A stretch of 64,000 nucleotides of DNA from Paucibacter sp. KBW04 (lineage in GTDB: Bacteria; Pseudomonadota; Gammaproteobacteria; Burkholderiales; Burkholderiaceae_C), in contig NZ_QAJN01000001.1 in the NCBI RefSeq assembly GCF_003852425.1, positions 371,013 to 435,012 on the forward strand, written 5' to 3'. Below are positions 7,257 through 15,644 of the stretch, in pieces (the stretch's first letter is position 1; each line of letters starts with the position of its first letter). The position numbers were made by a program, and so were the translations under genes. The notes beneath the pieces are model-generated. The model made no database searches, had not been told where the DNA came from, and saw only the letters and a list, made by a program, of their open reading frames with translations.

Positions 7257-8483
7257 TTGAAACCGATAGCCAAGTCCGCCAAGCTTGCCAATGTCAGCTA
7301 CGACATTCGTGGACCCGTTCTGGACAAGGCCAGGCAGATGGAGGAAGAGGGTCAGAAGATCATCAAGCTCAATATCGGCAATGTCGCCGCCTTTGGCCTG
7401 GAGCCGCCCGACGAGATCGTGCAGGACATGATCCGCAATCTGCCCGCGGCCGCCGGCTACACCGACTCCAAGGGCTTGTTTGCCCCGCGCAAGGCGGTGG
7501 TGCATTACTGCCAGGAGAAGCAGATTCGCGGAGTCACGATTGATGACGTCTATTTAGGTAACGGCGCCTCCGAGCTGATCCAGATGAGCATGCAAGCTTT
7601 GCTCAACGACGGCGACGAAATGCTGATTCCCTCGCCCGATTTCCCGCTCTACACCGCGGTGGTGGGCCTGAGCGGCGGCCGGCCGGTGCATTACGCCTGC
7701 GATGAGCAAGCGGGCTGGACGCCGGATATCGAGGACATTCGTTCCAAGATCACCCCGCGCACCCGCGGCATCATCGTTTGCAACCCCAACAACCCGACTG
7801 GCGCTCTGTACCCGACCCAGGTCTTGTTGGACATCATCGAGTTGGCCCGTCAGCATCAGCTGATCGTGTTTGCCGACGAGATCTACGACAAGACCTTGTA
7901 CGACGGCAATATTCACGTCTCCATGGCCAGCCTGGCCGATGATGTTTTGTTCGTCACCTTCAACGGCCTGTCCAAAAACTACCGCTCCTGCGGCTACCGC
8001 GCCGGCTGGATGGTGGTCTCGGGCGAGAAACGCCACGCCAAAGACTATATCGACGGCCTCAATATGCTGGCCAGCCTGCGCCTGTGCTCCAACACGCCGG
8101 GGCAATTGGCCATCCAGACCGCCTTGGGCGGCTATCAAAGCATCAAGGACCTGGTGGCCCCCACGGGCCGCCTGTGCCGCCAGCGCGACCTGGCCTATGA
8201 CTTGCTGAACCAGATTCCGGGTGTCAGCGTCGTCAAACCTAAGGCCGCGCTCTATATGTTCCCGCGCCTGGACCCCAAGATCTATCCGATCGAGGACGAC
8301 CAGCAATTTGCTTACGAGTTGCTGGCCGAGGAAAAGGTGTTGATCGTCCAAGGGACGGGCTTCAACTGGACAGCCCCCGATCACTTCCGACTGGTGTTCT
8401 TGCCCAATGTGGACGATTTGCGTGAAGCGATCGGCCGCATCGAACGCTTTCTGGCGCATTACCGCAAGCGCCACGGCACTTGA
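7257..8483 (+). CDS. alaA: Alanine-type aminotransferase (AlaA-like, PLP class I)
   Basis: A 408-aa PLP enzyme that matches E. coli AlaA closely at its beginning (KSAKLANVSYDIRGPVLDKA, then NIGNVAAFGL). It should make alanine from pyruvate and glutamate. Landmarks are NPNNPTGALYP, DEIYDKTLYDG and the PLP-binding Lys240 in SKNYRSCGYRAGW. The start is a TTG at 7257, eight bases after AGGAG (7244-7248). A competing ATG at 7252 opens only a two-codon frame (ATG CTT TGA), and there is no in-frame ATG. It is followed after 52 bases by hom, so amino-acid transamination heads the threonine operon. Confidence 0.9.
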   Translation: MKPIAKSAKLANVSYDIRGPVLDKARQMEEEGQKIIKLNIGNVAAFGLEPPDEIVQDMIRNLPAAAGYTDSKGLFAPRKAVVHYCQEKQIRGVTIDDVYLGNGASELIQMSMQALLNDGDEMLIPSPDFPLYTAVVGLSGGRPVHYACDEQAGWTPDIEDIRSKITPRTRGIIVCNPNNPTGALYPTQVLLDIIELARQHQLIVFADEIYDKTLYDGNIHVSMASLADDVLFVTFNGLSKNYRSCGYRAGWMVVSGEKRHAKDYIDGLNMLASLRLCSNTPGQLAIQTALGGYQSIKDLVAPTGRLCRQRDLAYDLLNQIPGVSVVKPKAALYMFPRLDPKIYPIEDDQQFAYELLAEEKVLIVQGTGFNWTAPDHFRLVFLPNVDDLREAIGRIERFLAHYRKRHGT

Positions 8484-8535
8484 AGACGCCAGCTGCACCG
8501 AATCCACCCGAAATAAACGTTAGAGAAGACTTTCC

Positions 8536-9846
8536 ATGAACGCGATCAAAGTTGGCTTGTTGGGCATTGGCACCGTGGGCAGCGGCACCTTCCATGTGCT
8601 GCAGCGCAATCAGGCCGAGATCCGGGGCCGCGCCGGCCGTGGCATCGAGGTGAGCATGGTGTGCCGCCGCGATGTGGCGGCGGCCAAGGCCGTGGTTGGT
8701 GATACGGCCATCGTCACCGCCGACCCCTACGCCATCATCAACAACCCCGAAATCGATATCGTCGTCGAGACCATTGGTGGTTGCGATCTGGCCCGCGAAT
8801 TGGTGCTGGCCGCGATTGCCCAGGGCAAGCATGTGGTGACGGCCAACAAGGCCTTGCTGGCCGTGCATGGCACCGAGATTTTTGAAGCTGCACGCGCCAA
8901 GGGCGTGATGGTGGCTTTTGAGGCGGCGGTGGCCGGGGGCATCCCCATCATCAAGGCCTTGCGCGAAGGCCTGACGGCCAACCGCATCGAGTGGATCGCC
9001 GGCATCATCAACGGCACCACCAATTTCATCTTGTCCGAGATGCGCAGCAAGGGTCTGGACTTTGGCGTCGTGCTCAAGGAAGCCCAACGCCTGGGCTATG
9101 CCGAGGCCGACCCCACCTTCGACATCGAAGGCGTGGACGCTGCTCACAAGCTGACCTTGATGAGTGCGATTGCTTTTGGCGTGCCTGTGCAGTTCGACAA
9201 AGCCTATGTGGAAGGCATCACCCAGCTGCAAGCGGCTGACATCAAGTACGCCGAACAACTGGGTTATCGCATCAAGCTCCTGGGTCACACGCGTCGACGC
9301 GAGAACGGCATCGAGCTGCGGGTGCACCCGACCCTAGTGCCGGCCAATCGCTTGATCGCCAATGTGGAAGGCGCCATGAATGCGGTGCTGGTGCAGGGCG
9401 ATGCCGTGGGCACCACGCTTTACTACGGCAAGGGCGCGGGCGCCGAGCCCACCGCCTCGGCCGTCGTGGCCGATTTGGTGGACATCACCCGCCTGGCTAC
9501 GGCCGACCCGGACCACCGCGTGCCCCATTTGGCCTTCCAGCCCGATGCCATGAGCAACACCCCCATCCTGCCTATGGAAGAGGTGATCTCGGGCTACTAC
9601 CTGCGCATGCGCGTGGCGGACGAAGCGGGCGTGCTCTCGCGCATCACCACCATCTTGGCCGAACACAATATTTCGATCGACGGCATGCTGCAGCGCGAGT
9701 CGGCCGACGGTGAGAAGCAGACCGACCTCATCATCCTGACCCACGAAACCGTGGAAGGCCGCATGAACAAGGCCCTGGCCCAGATGCAAGGCCTGCCGAC
9801 GGTGCTGGCGCCCATCGTGCGCATCCGCAAGGAAGACTTGGCATGA
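8536..9846 (+). CDS. hom: Homoserine dehydrogenase
   Basis: A 436-aa NAD(P)-dependent enzyme converting aspartate semialdehyde to homoserine, the branch point for threonine and methionine. The Rossmann motif GIGTVG is at residues 10-15. The catalytic block is present (KALREGLTANRIEWIAGIIN and EAQRLGYAEADPTFDIEGVD). A C-terminal ACT-type domain (about 350-430, beginning YYLRMRVADEAGVL) suggests threonine feedback. It is a stand-alone enzyme, not fused to aspartokinase. Its stop overlaps the thrC start by four bases (ATGA), implying coupled translation. Confidence 0.96.
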   Translation: MNAIKVGLLGIGTVGSGTFHVLQRNQAEIRGRAGRGIEVSMVCRRDVAAAKAVVGDTAIVTADPYAIINNPEIDIVVETIGGCDLARELVLAAIAQGKHVVTANKALLAVHGTEIFEAARAKGVMVAFEAAVAGGIPIIKALREGLTANRIEWIAGIINGTTNFILSEMRSKGLDFGVVLKEAQRLGYAEADPTFDIEGVDAAHKLTLMSAIAFGVPVQFDKAYVEGITQLQAADIKYAEQLGYRIKLLGHTRRRENGIELRVHPTLVPANRLIANVEGAMNAVLVQGDAVGTTLYYGKGAGAEPTASAVVADLVDITRLATADPDHRVPHLAFQPDAMSNTPILPMEEVISGYYLRMRVADEAGVLSRITTILAEHNISIDGMLQRESADGEKQTDLIILTHETVEGRMNKALAQMQGLPTVLAPIVRIRKEDLA

Positions 9847-11249
9847 AGTATTTGAGCACCCGCGGCGACAAGACCGAACGCCGCTTTTGCGAGATCCTGC
9901 TGGAGGGCCTGGCCCCCGATGGCGGCCTCTATTTGCCGGTCAGCTATCCCAAGATCGATGCCGCCACCCTGACGCGCTGGCGCGGTCTGGCCTACGCCGA
10001 CCTGGCCTTCGAGATTTTGTCGCTGTACATCGACGACATCCCGGCCGAAGACCTGCGCGCCATCACCCGCCGCACCTATACCGCCGAGGTGTTTGGCACG
10101 ACCGAGATCACCCCGCTCAAGCCCCTGGCGCCCGGCCTGGCCCTGCAAGCCCTGTCCAATGGCCCGACCCTGGCCTTCAAAGACATGGCCATGCAGCTGC
10201 TGGGTCAGCTGTTTGAGTACGAGCTGGGGCGGCGCGGCGAGACCCTCAACATCCTGGGTGCCACCTCGGGCGACACCGGCAGCGCGGCCGAATACGCCAT
10301 GCGCGGCAAGGCTGGGGTGAAGGTCTTCATGCTCAGCCCGCATGGCCGCATGAGCCCCTTCCAGCAGGCGCAGATGTTCAGCCTGCAAGACGCGAACATC
10401 CACAACATCGCCATCGAGGGCGTGTTTGACGACTGCCAGGACATCGTCAAGGCAGTCAGCAATGACCTCGAATTCAAGCGCAAGTACCGCATCGGCACGG
10501 TCAACTCCATCAACTGGGCGCGCTTGCTGGCCCAGGTGGTTTACTACTTTGCGGGCTACTTCCAGGCCACTCGCTCGAACGAGGAAAAGCTCAGCTTCAC
10601 CGTGCCCTCGGGCAATTTCGGCAATGTCTGCGCCGGCCATGTGGCCCGCATGATGGGTTTGCCGATTGCGCATCTGGTGGTGGCCACCAACGAGAACGAT
10701 GTGCTGGACGAGTTCTTCCGCACGGGCGTGTATCGCGTGCGCGGCAGTGCGGAAACGCATGAGACCTCCAGCCCCTCGATGGACATCTCCAAGGCCAGCA
10801 ATTTCGAACGCTTTGTCTTCGATCTGCTCGGCCGCGACGGCGCGCAGCTCAAGCAGATGTTTGGCGCGGGCCTGGCCGAGAAGGGCCGCTTCGAGCTGAA
10901 TGCCGAGCAGTTTGCCGCCATTCAAGGCTATGGCTTTGTGTCCGGCTCCAGCAGCCATGCCGACCGCCTGGCCACGATTCGTCAGGCCTACAAGGACTAC
11001 GGCCTCATCATCGACACCCACACGGCCGACGGCCTGAAGGTGGCCTTGCAAAACCTGCAGCCTGGCATTCCCATGTTGGTGCTGGAGACCGCCTTGCCCG
11101 CCAAATTCGCTGCCACCATCGTGGAAGCGATTGGCGTCGAGCCCTCGCGCCCCGCGGGCCTGGAGGCCATCGAGGCCTTGCCCAAGCGCGTGACCGTGAT
11201 GCCTGTGGATGTGGCCGCCGTGAAGGCTTTTGTGCAAGCCCATGTCTGA
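9843..11249 (+). CDS. thrC: Threonine synthase
   Basis: A 468-aa PLP enzyme converting O-phosphohomoserine to threonine. It begins with the family's MKYLSTRGDK. The PLP lysine lies in TLAFKDMAMQLLGQL, and the phosphate-binding stretch is ATSGDTGSAAEYAM. The long N-terminal domain is typical of the type found in Gram-negative bacteria and fungi. No homoserine kinase gene lies between hom and thrC, so that step is encoded elsewhere. The end overlaps moeA by eight bases. Confidence 0.96.
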   Translation: MKYLSTRGDKTERRFCEILLEGLAPDGGLYLPVSYPKIDAATLTRWRGLAYADLAFEILSLYIDDIPAEDLRAITRRTYTAEVFGTTEITPLKPLAPGLALQALSNGPTLAFKDMAMQLLGQLFEYELGRRGETLNILGATSGDTGSAAEYAMRGKAGVKVFMLSPHGRMSPFQQAQMFSLQDANIHNIAIEGVFDDCQDIVKAVSNDLEFKRKYRIGTVNSINWARLLAQVVYYFAGYFQATRSNEEKLSFTVPSGNFGNVCAGHVARMMGLPIAHLVVATNENDVLDEFFRTGVYRVRGSAETHETSSPSMDISKASNFERFVFDLLGRDGAQLKQMFGAGLAEKGRFELNAEQFAAIQGYGFVSGSSSHADRLATIRQAYKDYGLIIDTHTADGLKVALQNLQPGIPMLVLETALPAKFAATIVEAIGVEPSRPAGLEAIEALPKRVTVMPVDVAAVKAFVQAHV

Positions 11250-12492
11250 TCCGCGCCCACCTCTGCAGAGTTTGGATGAGGCCTTGGGCCGGCTGCTGGA
11301 CGCCGTTCAGCCGCTGGCTCATACCCAGACCTTGCCCACGCAAGAAGCCCTGGGTCGGGTGCTGGCGCAAGAAGTGCGTTCCCTGCTCGATGTGCCGCCG
11401 GCTGACAACACCAGCATGGATGGCTATGCCCTGCGTGCCGCTGATGTGAGCACGCTCGGCACGATATTGCCGGTCTCGCAGCGGGTACCAGCCGGTGTCG
11501 TGGGGCTGGAGCTGGCGCTAGGCACGGCCGCCCGCATCTTCACCGGCGCGCAAATCCCCCTGGGTGCTGACGCCGTCGTGATGCAAGAGCAATGCGAGGC
11601 ATTGCCAGCGGCCGAGGGCCTGGGGCAGGTTCGCGTCAATGCATCGGTCACGGCCGGGCAATGGATACGTCGTCGTGGCGAGGATGTGGCGCAGGGCGCC
11701 GTCGTCCTGCCCGCCGGCACACGCTTGGACGCTGCGGCCCTGGGGCTGGCGGCGACGGTGGGTGCTGCGCAATTGACCGTTAGGTCTCGCCCTCGTGTGG
11801 CCCTGTTCTCCACCGGCGACGAACTGGTGATGCCGGGCGAGCCGCTCAAGCCCGGCGCTATCTACAACTCCAATCGCTTCACCCTGCGGGCCTTGCTGCA
11901 AGGCCTGGGCTGCGAGGTCATCGACCTGGGCATAGTCCCCGACCGGCTGGACGCCACCCGCGCCGCCTTGCGCGATGCGGCCGCCCAGGCCGATCTCATC
12001 ATCACCTCGGGCGGTGTCTCGGTGGGCGAGGAAGATCATCTGCGTCCCGCCGTGCAGGCCGAAGGGCGCTTGGACCTTTGGCAGATCGCCATCAAGCCGG
12101 GCAAGCCCCTGGCGTTTGGCGAAGTGCGCCGTCCGGCGTCGGCGGACGAGAAGGCCTGGTTCATTGGCCTGCCGGGCAATCCGGTCTCCAGCCTGGTGAC
12201 TTTCATGCTGCTGGTGCGACCGGTGATTCTGCGCCTGCAGGGTGCGCGTCAACTAACGCCGCGTGCCTATCAGCTGCGCGCCGATTTCGACTGGCCCCGG
12301 GCCGACCGCCGCCGTGAGTTCCTGCGGGTGCGCCTGAACGAGCAGGGCGGTTTGGACTTGTTCGCCAATCAAAGCTCGGGCGTGCTCAGCTCGGCTGTGT
12401 GGGCCGATGGCTTGCTGGACAACCCGGCGGGCCAAACCTTCAGCCAGGGCCAGAGCGTGCGTTTCATTCCTTTCAGCGAGTTGCTGTCCTGA
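11242..12492 (+). CDS. moeA: Molybdopterin molybdotransferase MoeA
   Basis: A 416-aa enzyme that inserts molybdate into adenylylated molybdopterin. Motifs in order: PADNTSMDGYALR near the N-terminus, the MoCF block FSTGDEL, IYNSNRFTL, and SGGVSVGEEDH, then FGLPGNPVSS-like FIGLPGNPVSS. The C-terminal domain IV is present. The ATG at 11242 is preferred over an in-frame TTG at 11230. It overlaps thrC by eight bases and shares TGATG with moaD, so cofactor synthesis is translated in series with threonine synthesis. Confidence 0.95.
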   Translation: MSDPRPPLQSLDEALGRLLDAVQPLAHTQTLPTQEALGRVLAQEVRSLLDVPPADNTSMDGYALRAADVSTLGTILPVSQRVPAGVVGLELALGTAARIFTGAQIPLGADAVVMQEQCEALPAAEGLGQVRVNASVTAGQWIRRRGEDVAQGAVVLPAGTRLDAAALGLAATVGAAQLTVRSRPRVALFSTGDELVMPGEPLKPGAIYNSNRFTLRALLQGLGCEVIDLGIVPDRLDATRAALRDAAAQADLIITSGGVSVGEEDHLRPAVQAEGRLDLWQIAIKPGKPLAFGEVRRPASADEKAWFIGLPGNPVSSLVTFMLLVRPVILRLQGARQLTPRAYQLRADFDWPRADRRREFLRVRLNEQGGLDLFANQSSGVLSSAVWADGLLDNPAGQTFSQGQSVRFIPFSELLS

Positions 12493-12749
12493 TGGCTATT
12501 CAGATTCAGCTGCGCTACTTCGCCTCGCTGCGCGAGCAACTGGGCGCGGGCGAAAACCTGGTGCTGGAGAGCGCTCGGACCGTGGGCCAGGTGCGCGATC
12601 TGCTGTTGCAGCGCTCCGACGCCCATGGCCAAGCGCTGGCCCGCACGCGGGCCTTGCGTTGCGCGCTCAATCAGACCTTGTGCGCTGAAGATGCGCTGAT
12701 CTCGGCCGATGCCGAGTTGGCCTTCTTTCCGCCGGTGACCGGCGGCTGA
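12492..12749 (+). CDS. moaD: Molybdopterin synthase sulfur carrier subunit MoaD
   Basis: An 85-aa ubiquitin-fold protein ending in the required Gly-Gly (FFPPVTGG), the site of C-terminal thiocarboxylate formation. The beginning IQLRYFASLREQLGAGE is typical. Its ATG overlaps the last base of the moeA stop (TGATG), so it is translationally coupled. Its partner MoaE is not adjacent but at 24290, in another unit. Confidence 0.93.
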   Translation: MAIQIQLRYFASLREQLGAGENLVLESARTVGQVRDLLLQRSDAHGQALARTRALRCALNQTLCAEDALISADAELAFFPPVTGG

Positions 12750-12767
12750 TCCCCCGCCCGAGAGCAC

Positions 12768-13157
12768 GTGCAAGGCCTGCATCTCACCGCCGATCTGCGC
12801 GGCTGCGCGGCGCATAGCCGCGCCTTGCTGCTCGCGCCCGAGGCCTTGCGTGGGCTGTGCTTGGCGGCGGTGGAGCGCGCGGGCTTGAGCCCTGTGGGCG
12901 AGTTGTTCCACCGATTTTTCCCGGCGCCTGGCGAGAGCCAGAGCGGCGTCACCGGCGTGGTCTTGCTGGCCGAATCGCATCTGGCGGTCCACACCTGGCC
13001 CGAACTGGGCGGTGTGACTCTGGACGTCTACGTTTGCAATCTGGGCCAGGACAATAGCGCCAGGGCCGAGGCCTTGATGGAAGTCTTGATCGCGGCCTTC
13101 GCGCCCGAGCAGGCCCTTCGTCAGCGCCTCATGCGCGGTGGCGAGGCGGCGCCTTGA
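12768..13157 (+). CDS. speH: S-adenosylmethionine decarboxylase, short SpeH type
   Basis: A 129-aa proenzyme of the short bacterial AdoMet decarboxylase class, which supplies decarboxylated AdoMet for aminopropyl transfer. The self-cleavage site is LLAESHLAVHTWPE: cleavage before Ser70 creates the pyruvoyl group. His75 and Cys90 (in DVYVCNLG) are in the positions of the known catalytic residues. The start is a GTG at 12768, 18 bases after moaD; no in-frame ATG lies near. The 3' end overlaps the convergent soxR by 29 bases. It probably serves the aminopropyltransferase at 17236. Confidence 0.9.
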   Translation: MQGLHLTADLRGCAAHSRALLLAPEALRGLCLAAVERAGLSPVGELFHRFFPAPGESQSGVTGVVLLAESHLAVHTWPELGGVTLDVYVCNLGQDNSARAEALMEVLIAAFAPEQALRQRLMRGGEAAP

Positions 13158-13653
13158 GGCTTGTCTTGGCCTGGGGTTTTTCCAGCGCCGCCAACACCTC
13201 TTTGGACGAATCCCCCAGCAGATAGCGCGCCCCCGTGCCGCGCAGGGCCGCCGCATCCGCCGGGTTGTAAAGCGCGCACTTGCTCAAGGACAGGCAGCCG
13301 CAGCCTATGCAGGCGCTGAGTTGGTCGCGCAGCCGCGTTAGCTCGGCGATGCGCGCATCCAGCAAGGGTCGCCAGCCGCGCGAGAGGCGCTCCCAGTCCG
13401 CCGGGGTGGGCGTGCGCGCATCGGGCAGGGTCTGCAGGGCGCTGCGGATCTGTTCCAGGCTCAAGCCCACGTTCTGCGCCGCCCGCAAAAACGCCACGCG
13501 GCGCAGATCGCTGCGCAGATAGTGGCGCCGACCCGATTCACTACGCTTGCTTTGCAAAAGCCCTTGCTCCTCGTAAAAGCGCAGGGCGCTGGCCGCCACG
13601 CCGCTGCGGCGGGCCAGCTCACCGATCGGAATCACAACATCAGGTTTTGTCAT
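13129..13653 (-). CDS. soxR: Redox-sensing transcriptional regulator SoxR
   Basis: A 174-aa MerR-family activator. A winged HTH starts at IPIGELARRSGVAASALRFYEEQGLL, followed by a dimerisation helix and the [2Fe-2S] cluster motif CIGCGCLSLSKC with Cys115, 118, 120 and 126, the exact SoxR spacing. In non-enteric bacteria SoxR responds directly to redox-cycling compounds. It is divergent from the questin-oxidase-like gene with an operator-like site between, and its tail overlaps speH convergently by 29 bases. No soxS is present. Confidence 0.95.
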   Translation of the reverse strand: MTKPDVVIPIGELARRSGVAASALRFYEEQGLLQSKRSESGRRHYLRSDLRRVAFLRAAQNVGLSLEQIRSALQTLPDARTPTPADWERLSRGWRPLLDARIAELTRLRDQLSACIGCGCLSLSKCALYNPADAAALRGTGARYLLGDSSKEVLAALEKPQAKTSLKAPPRHRA

Positions 13654-13684
13654 GGCGAGATCCAGGAATTCTTGTGTGCGGGTA

Positions 13685-13718
13685 TTGACATCAAGTTCAC
13701 TTTAACTTTGAGTATAGA
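13685..13718 (+). promoter_or_regulatory. SoxR-type operator/promoter
   Basis: TTGACA (13685-13690) is followed by a dyad, TCAAGTT (13691-13697) and AACTTTGA (13704-13711), then AGTATAGA. The dyad resembles the known SoxR site CCTCAAGTTAACTTGAGG and lies in the -35/-10 interval, as for MerR-family activators. A 19-base spacer to GAGTAT is one reading, and 22 bases to TATAGA another. It points toward the gene at 13750. Confidence 0.65.
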
Positions 13719-13749
13719 GGCCTCACCACCCACGAGGCCGGACAACATC

Positions 13750-14853
13750 ATGCAGATCGAACTCATGTCTTCCCGCAAATTTGCAGCTTCTCATGCGCCA
13801 AGCTCGGCCGCGCCGGAGCCGGCTTCCTTGCAGGCCTTGCACCGCTTGTTGGCCCAGGGCCTGGCCCTCCCGCCCGAGTACCGGCAAGGCTTGAGCAATC
13901 ATCTGCCCATGGTCTTGCAAGCCCTGCACGGCCTGGGGGCGAGCGAAGCGCAGATGGCACGCTTCTTTGCCAGCTACCGCAGCCACTTTGACGCCGAGGC
14001 TGAGCACCCAATCGCCGTGGATGGGGGCCAGGAGGCCGAGCAGGATTGGCTCAGCCTGCGTGGGCGGGATGGGGCCTACCCGGTCTTGCTCGCCTATTTT
14101 CAGCAAGCTCTGCGCGCGCAAGGCCTGGACGCCGTGATGCGAGAGGCTGTGCCGCATCTGCTCCCGGGCATCTCGGGCGCCGCTTTTCACGGCCTGATTC
14201 GTGTCGCCCACGCCTTGGCCTCTGGCTACGAGCCCGAGCTGGCTGCGGGTCTGGCCTACTGGGCTTGGCGCTGGCAGCGCCTGGAGGCGGCCCCGGCAAT
14301 GCCGGCAAGTGAGCGTCTGCCCTTTGACAGCTGGGCCCTGGCAATCCAGCTTGAAGCTCGGCACTGGCGCAGCCAGCCCGGTCTGATCTCGGCGCGCATG
14401 CTGGAGGCCAGCCGAACGTCGATCTATCGAGGTTTGGCGGGTCGCTTGCTGGCGGCCGATAGCGCGCAGGAACGACTTGATCAGTTCGCGCGCCTGGCGG
14501 TGCAGAGCTATGTCGGCAGTGCCAACTTCACCGTGCTGCACATGATTACCGGCCTGCGCGCCTTGCGTGCGCTGCTGCCTTGGCTGCCAGCGTCGCTGGA
14601 CTTGCAGCTCTTGCTGACCGAACACTTCACGGCTGCTTATCTGGCCGCCAATCTGACGCCCTTGCGTAGCGATGCGCGTGAAAGGCAAACGGAGAACTGG
14701 GCCTGGCCCGACTTGATTGCGCAGACCCTGGAGTCCAAGGACGACCATTTGATCAAGCTGGTCTACGCCTGCCAGCAAGAGGCTTTGCGCGCAGGCGATG
14801 CCTCGGTTTATCTGCAGGCGGTGCGCTTGGCTTGTGCCAGGGCGCAGGACTGA
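13750..14853 (+). CDS. Questin oxidase family protein (DUF4243)
   Basis: A 367-aa protein with the marks of the questin oxidase-like family: SNHLPMVLQALHGLGASEAQ near the N-terminus, then FHGLIRVAHAL and ELAAGLAYWAW, and a conserved HMITGLRALR region. Fungal members open the ring of the anthraquinone questin; bacterial substrates are unknown. There is no signal peptide. The ATG at 13750 is about 30 bases after the SoxR-type promoter. The placement suggests induction by redox-cycling quinones, and possibly their degradation; that is inference. Confidence 0.78.
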   Translation: MQIELMSSRKFAASHAPSSAAPEPASLQALHRLLAQGLALPPEYRQGLSNHLPMVLQALHGLGASEAQMARFFASYRSHFDAEAEHPIAVDGGQEAEQDWLSLRGRDGAYPVLLAYFQQALRAQGLDAVMREAVPHLLPGISGAAFHGLIRVAHALASGYEPELAAGLAYWAWRWQRLEAAPAMPASERLPFDSWALAIQLEARHWRSQPGLISARMLEASRTSIYRGLAGRLLAADSAQERLDQFARLAVQSYVGSANFTVLHMITGLRALRALLPWLPASLDLQLLLTEHFTAAYLAANLTPLRSDARERQTENWAWPDLIAQTLESKDDHLIKLVYACQQEALRAGDASVYLQAVRLACARAQD

Positions 14854-14877
14854 AGTCGATTGGTTGGCCGCAGGCAC

Positions 14878-14903
14878 AAAAAAAGCCCCGCCGGAGCGGG
14901 GCT
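14878..14903 (-). terminator. Rho-independent terminator of the 14961 barrel gene
   Basis: On the minus strand AGCCCCGC (14903-14896) and GCGGGGCT (14891-14884) form an 8-bp stem with a four-base loop, followed by seven T. It lies 58 bases past the barrel gene stop. Confidence 0.85.
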
Positions 14904-14960
14904 GGGTTTGAAGCGGTCGGCGCCTCGGGGCAGCCGGGCCGGCTTCAATTGCGCATGCGA

Positions 14961-15491
14961 TCAGAACGCGTAGTTCAGGCCCACGTTGAACTGGTTGATC
15001 TTGACCTTGGTCGAGAAGTTACCGGCTTCGATTTTGTTATTGCCCAGATCGGCGTACTCGGCGCGAACGCTGAAGTTGTTGTTGATCTGGTAAGCGGCGC
15101 CCAGGCCAAACACGGCCTCGGTCGAGCTGACGGAGGCAGTCACGTTCTGGTAGCTGGCATCCAGGGAGTTGCGGCTGGCGCCCAGGCGGCCGTACAGCGA
15201 GAAGCCATTGCCCAGGGGCAGAATGCCCAGCACCGAGACTTGCAGGGCATTGGCGCTGGTGTCGACGCTGTCGACGTCCCAGGAACCCAGGCGACGCACG
15301 GTGGCTTCAAAAGCCACGTTTTCGCTCAGGCTGTAGCCCACCAGAGCGCCGAAGCCGGTCTTGGTGATCGTTTCGCCTTCGTTCTTGAACTTGGTCGAGC
15401 CCACGTCAGCACCCACGTACCAGCCGTTACCAGCGGCGGAAGCGCTAGCGGCGATCAGGCTCAGGGCGGCGGCGGCAAAAATCTTCTTCAT
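14961..15491 (-). CDS. Small outer-membrane beta-barrel protein (OmpA/OmpW-like fold)
   Basis: A 176-aa protein with a clear signal peptide (MKKIFAAAALSLIAASASA, cleavage before AGNGWYVG) and a transmembrane barrel pattern of alternating strands ending NQFNVGLNYAF, with a C-terminal aromatic residue for Bam recognition. The start at 15491 places the signal peptide correctly. The fold is of the eight-stranded OmpA/OmpX type. Its ligand or structural role is unknown. A long palindromic site lies 115 bases upstream, and it has its own terminator, so it is probably independently regulated. Confidence 0.85.
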   Translation of the reverse strand: MKKIFAAAALSLIAASASAAGNGWYVGADVGSTKFKNEGETITKTGFGALVGYSLSENVAFEATVRRLGSWDVDSVDTSANALQVSVLGILPLGNGFSLYGRLGASRNSLDASYQNVTASVSSTEAVFGLGAAYQINNNFSVRAEYADLGNNKIEAGNFSTKVKINQFNVGLNYAF

Positions 15492-15605
15492 TGTTGACTG
15501 CTTTCTTCTATGGAATGAGAGAGTTCCCGTTGCCGGGAAGGCGCGCATCCTAGCAAAGCAATTAAGCGGTTTCGGACCGGGCTGTTGTGCCTAGCCATCA
15601 CCCGC

Positions 15606-15628
15606 TTGAAGGTAAAAGTTACCTCCAA
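15606..15628. promoter_or_regulatory. 23-bp palindromic operator-like site
   Basis: Ten-base arms TTGAAGGTAA (15606-15615) and TTACCTCCAA (15619-15628) around AAG; the arms match at nine of ten positions. The core AGGTAA/TTACCT is perfect. It lies between the flavoprotein stop (15645) and the barrel gene, upstream of the latter. Such a dyad fits a dimeric regulator, perhaps of the MerR family. The regulator is unknown. Confidence 0.55.
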
Positions 15629-15644
15629 ATGCAAGCGACTCGAC

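Noticed and set aside
9597-11243. Open frame of 548 codons antisense to hom and thrC
   Set aside because: It is a codon-bias shadow of two conserved genes, with no ribosome binding site and no recognisable domain.
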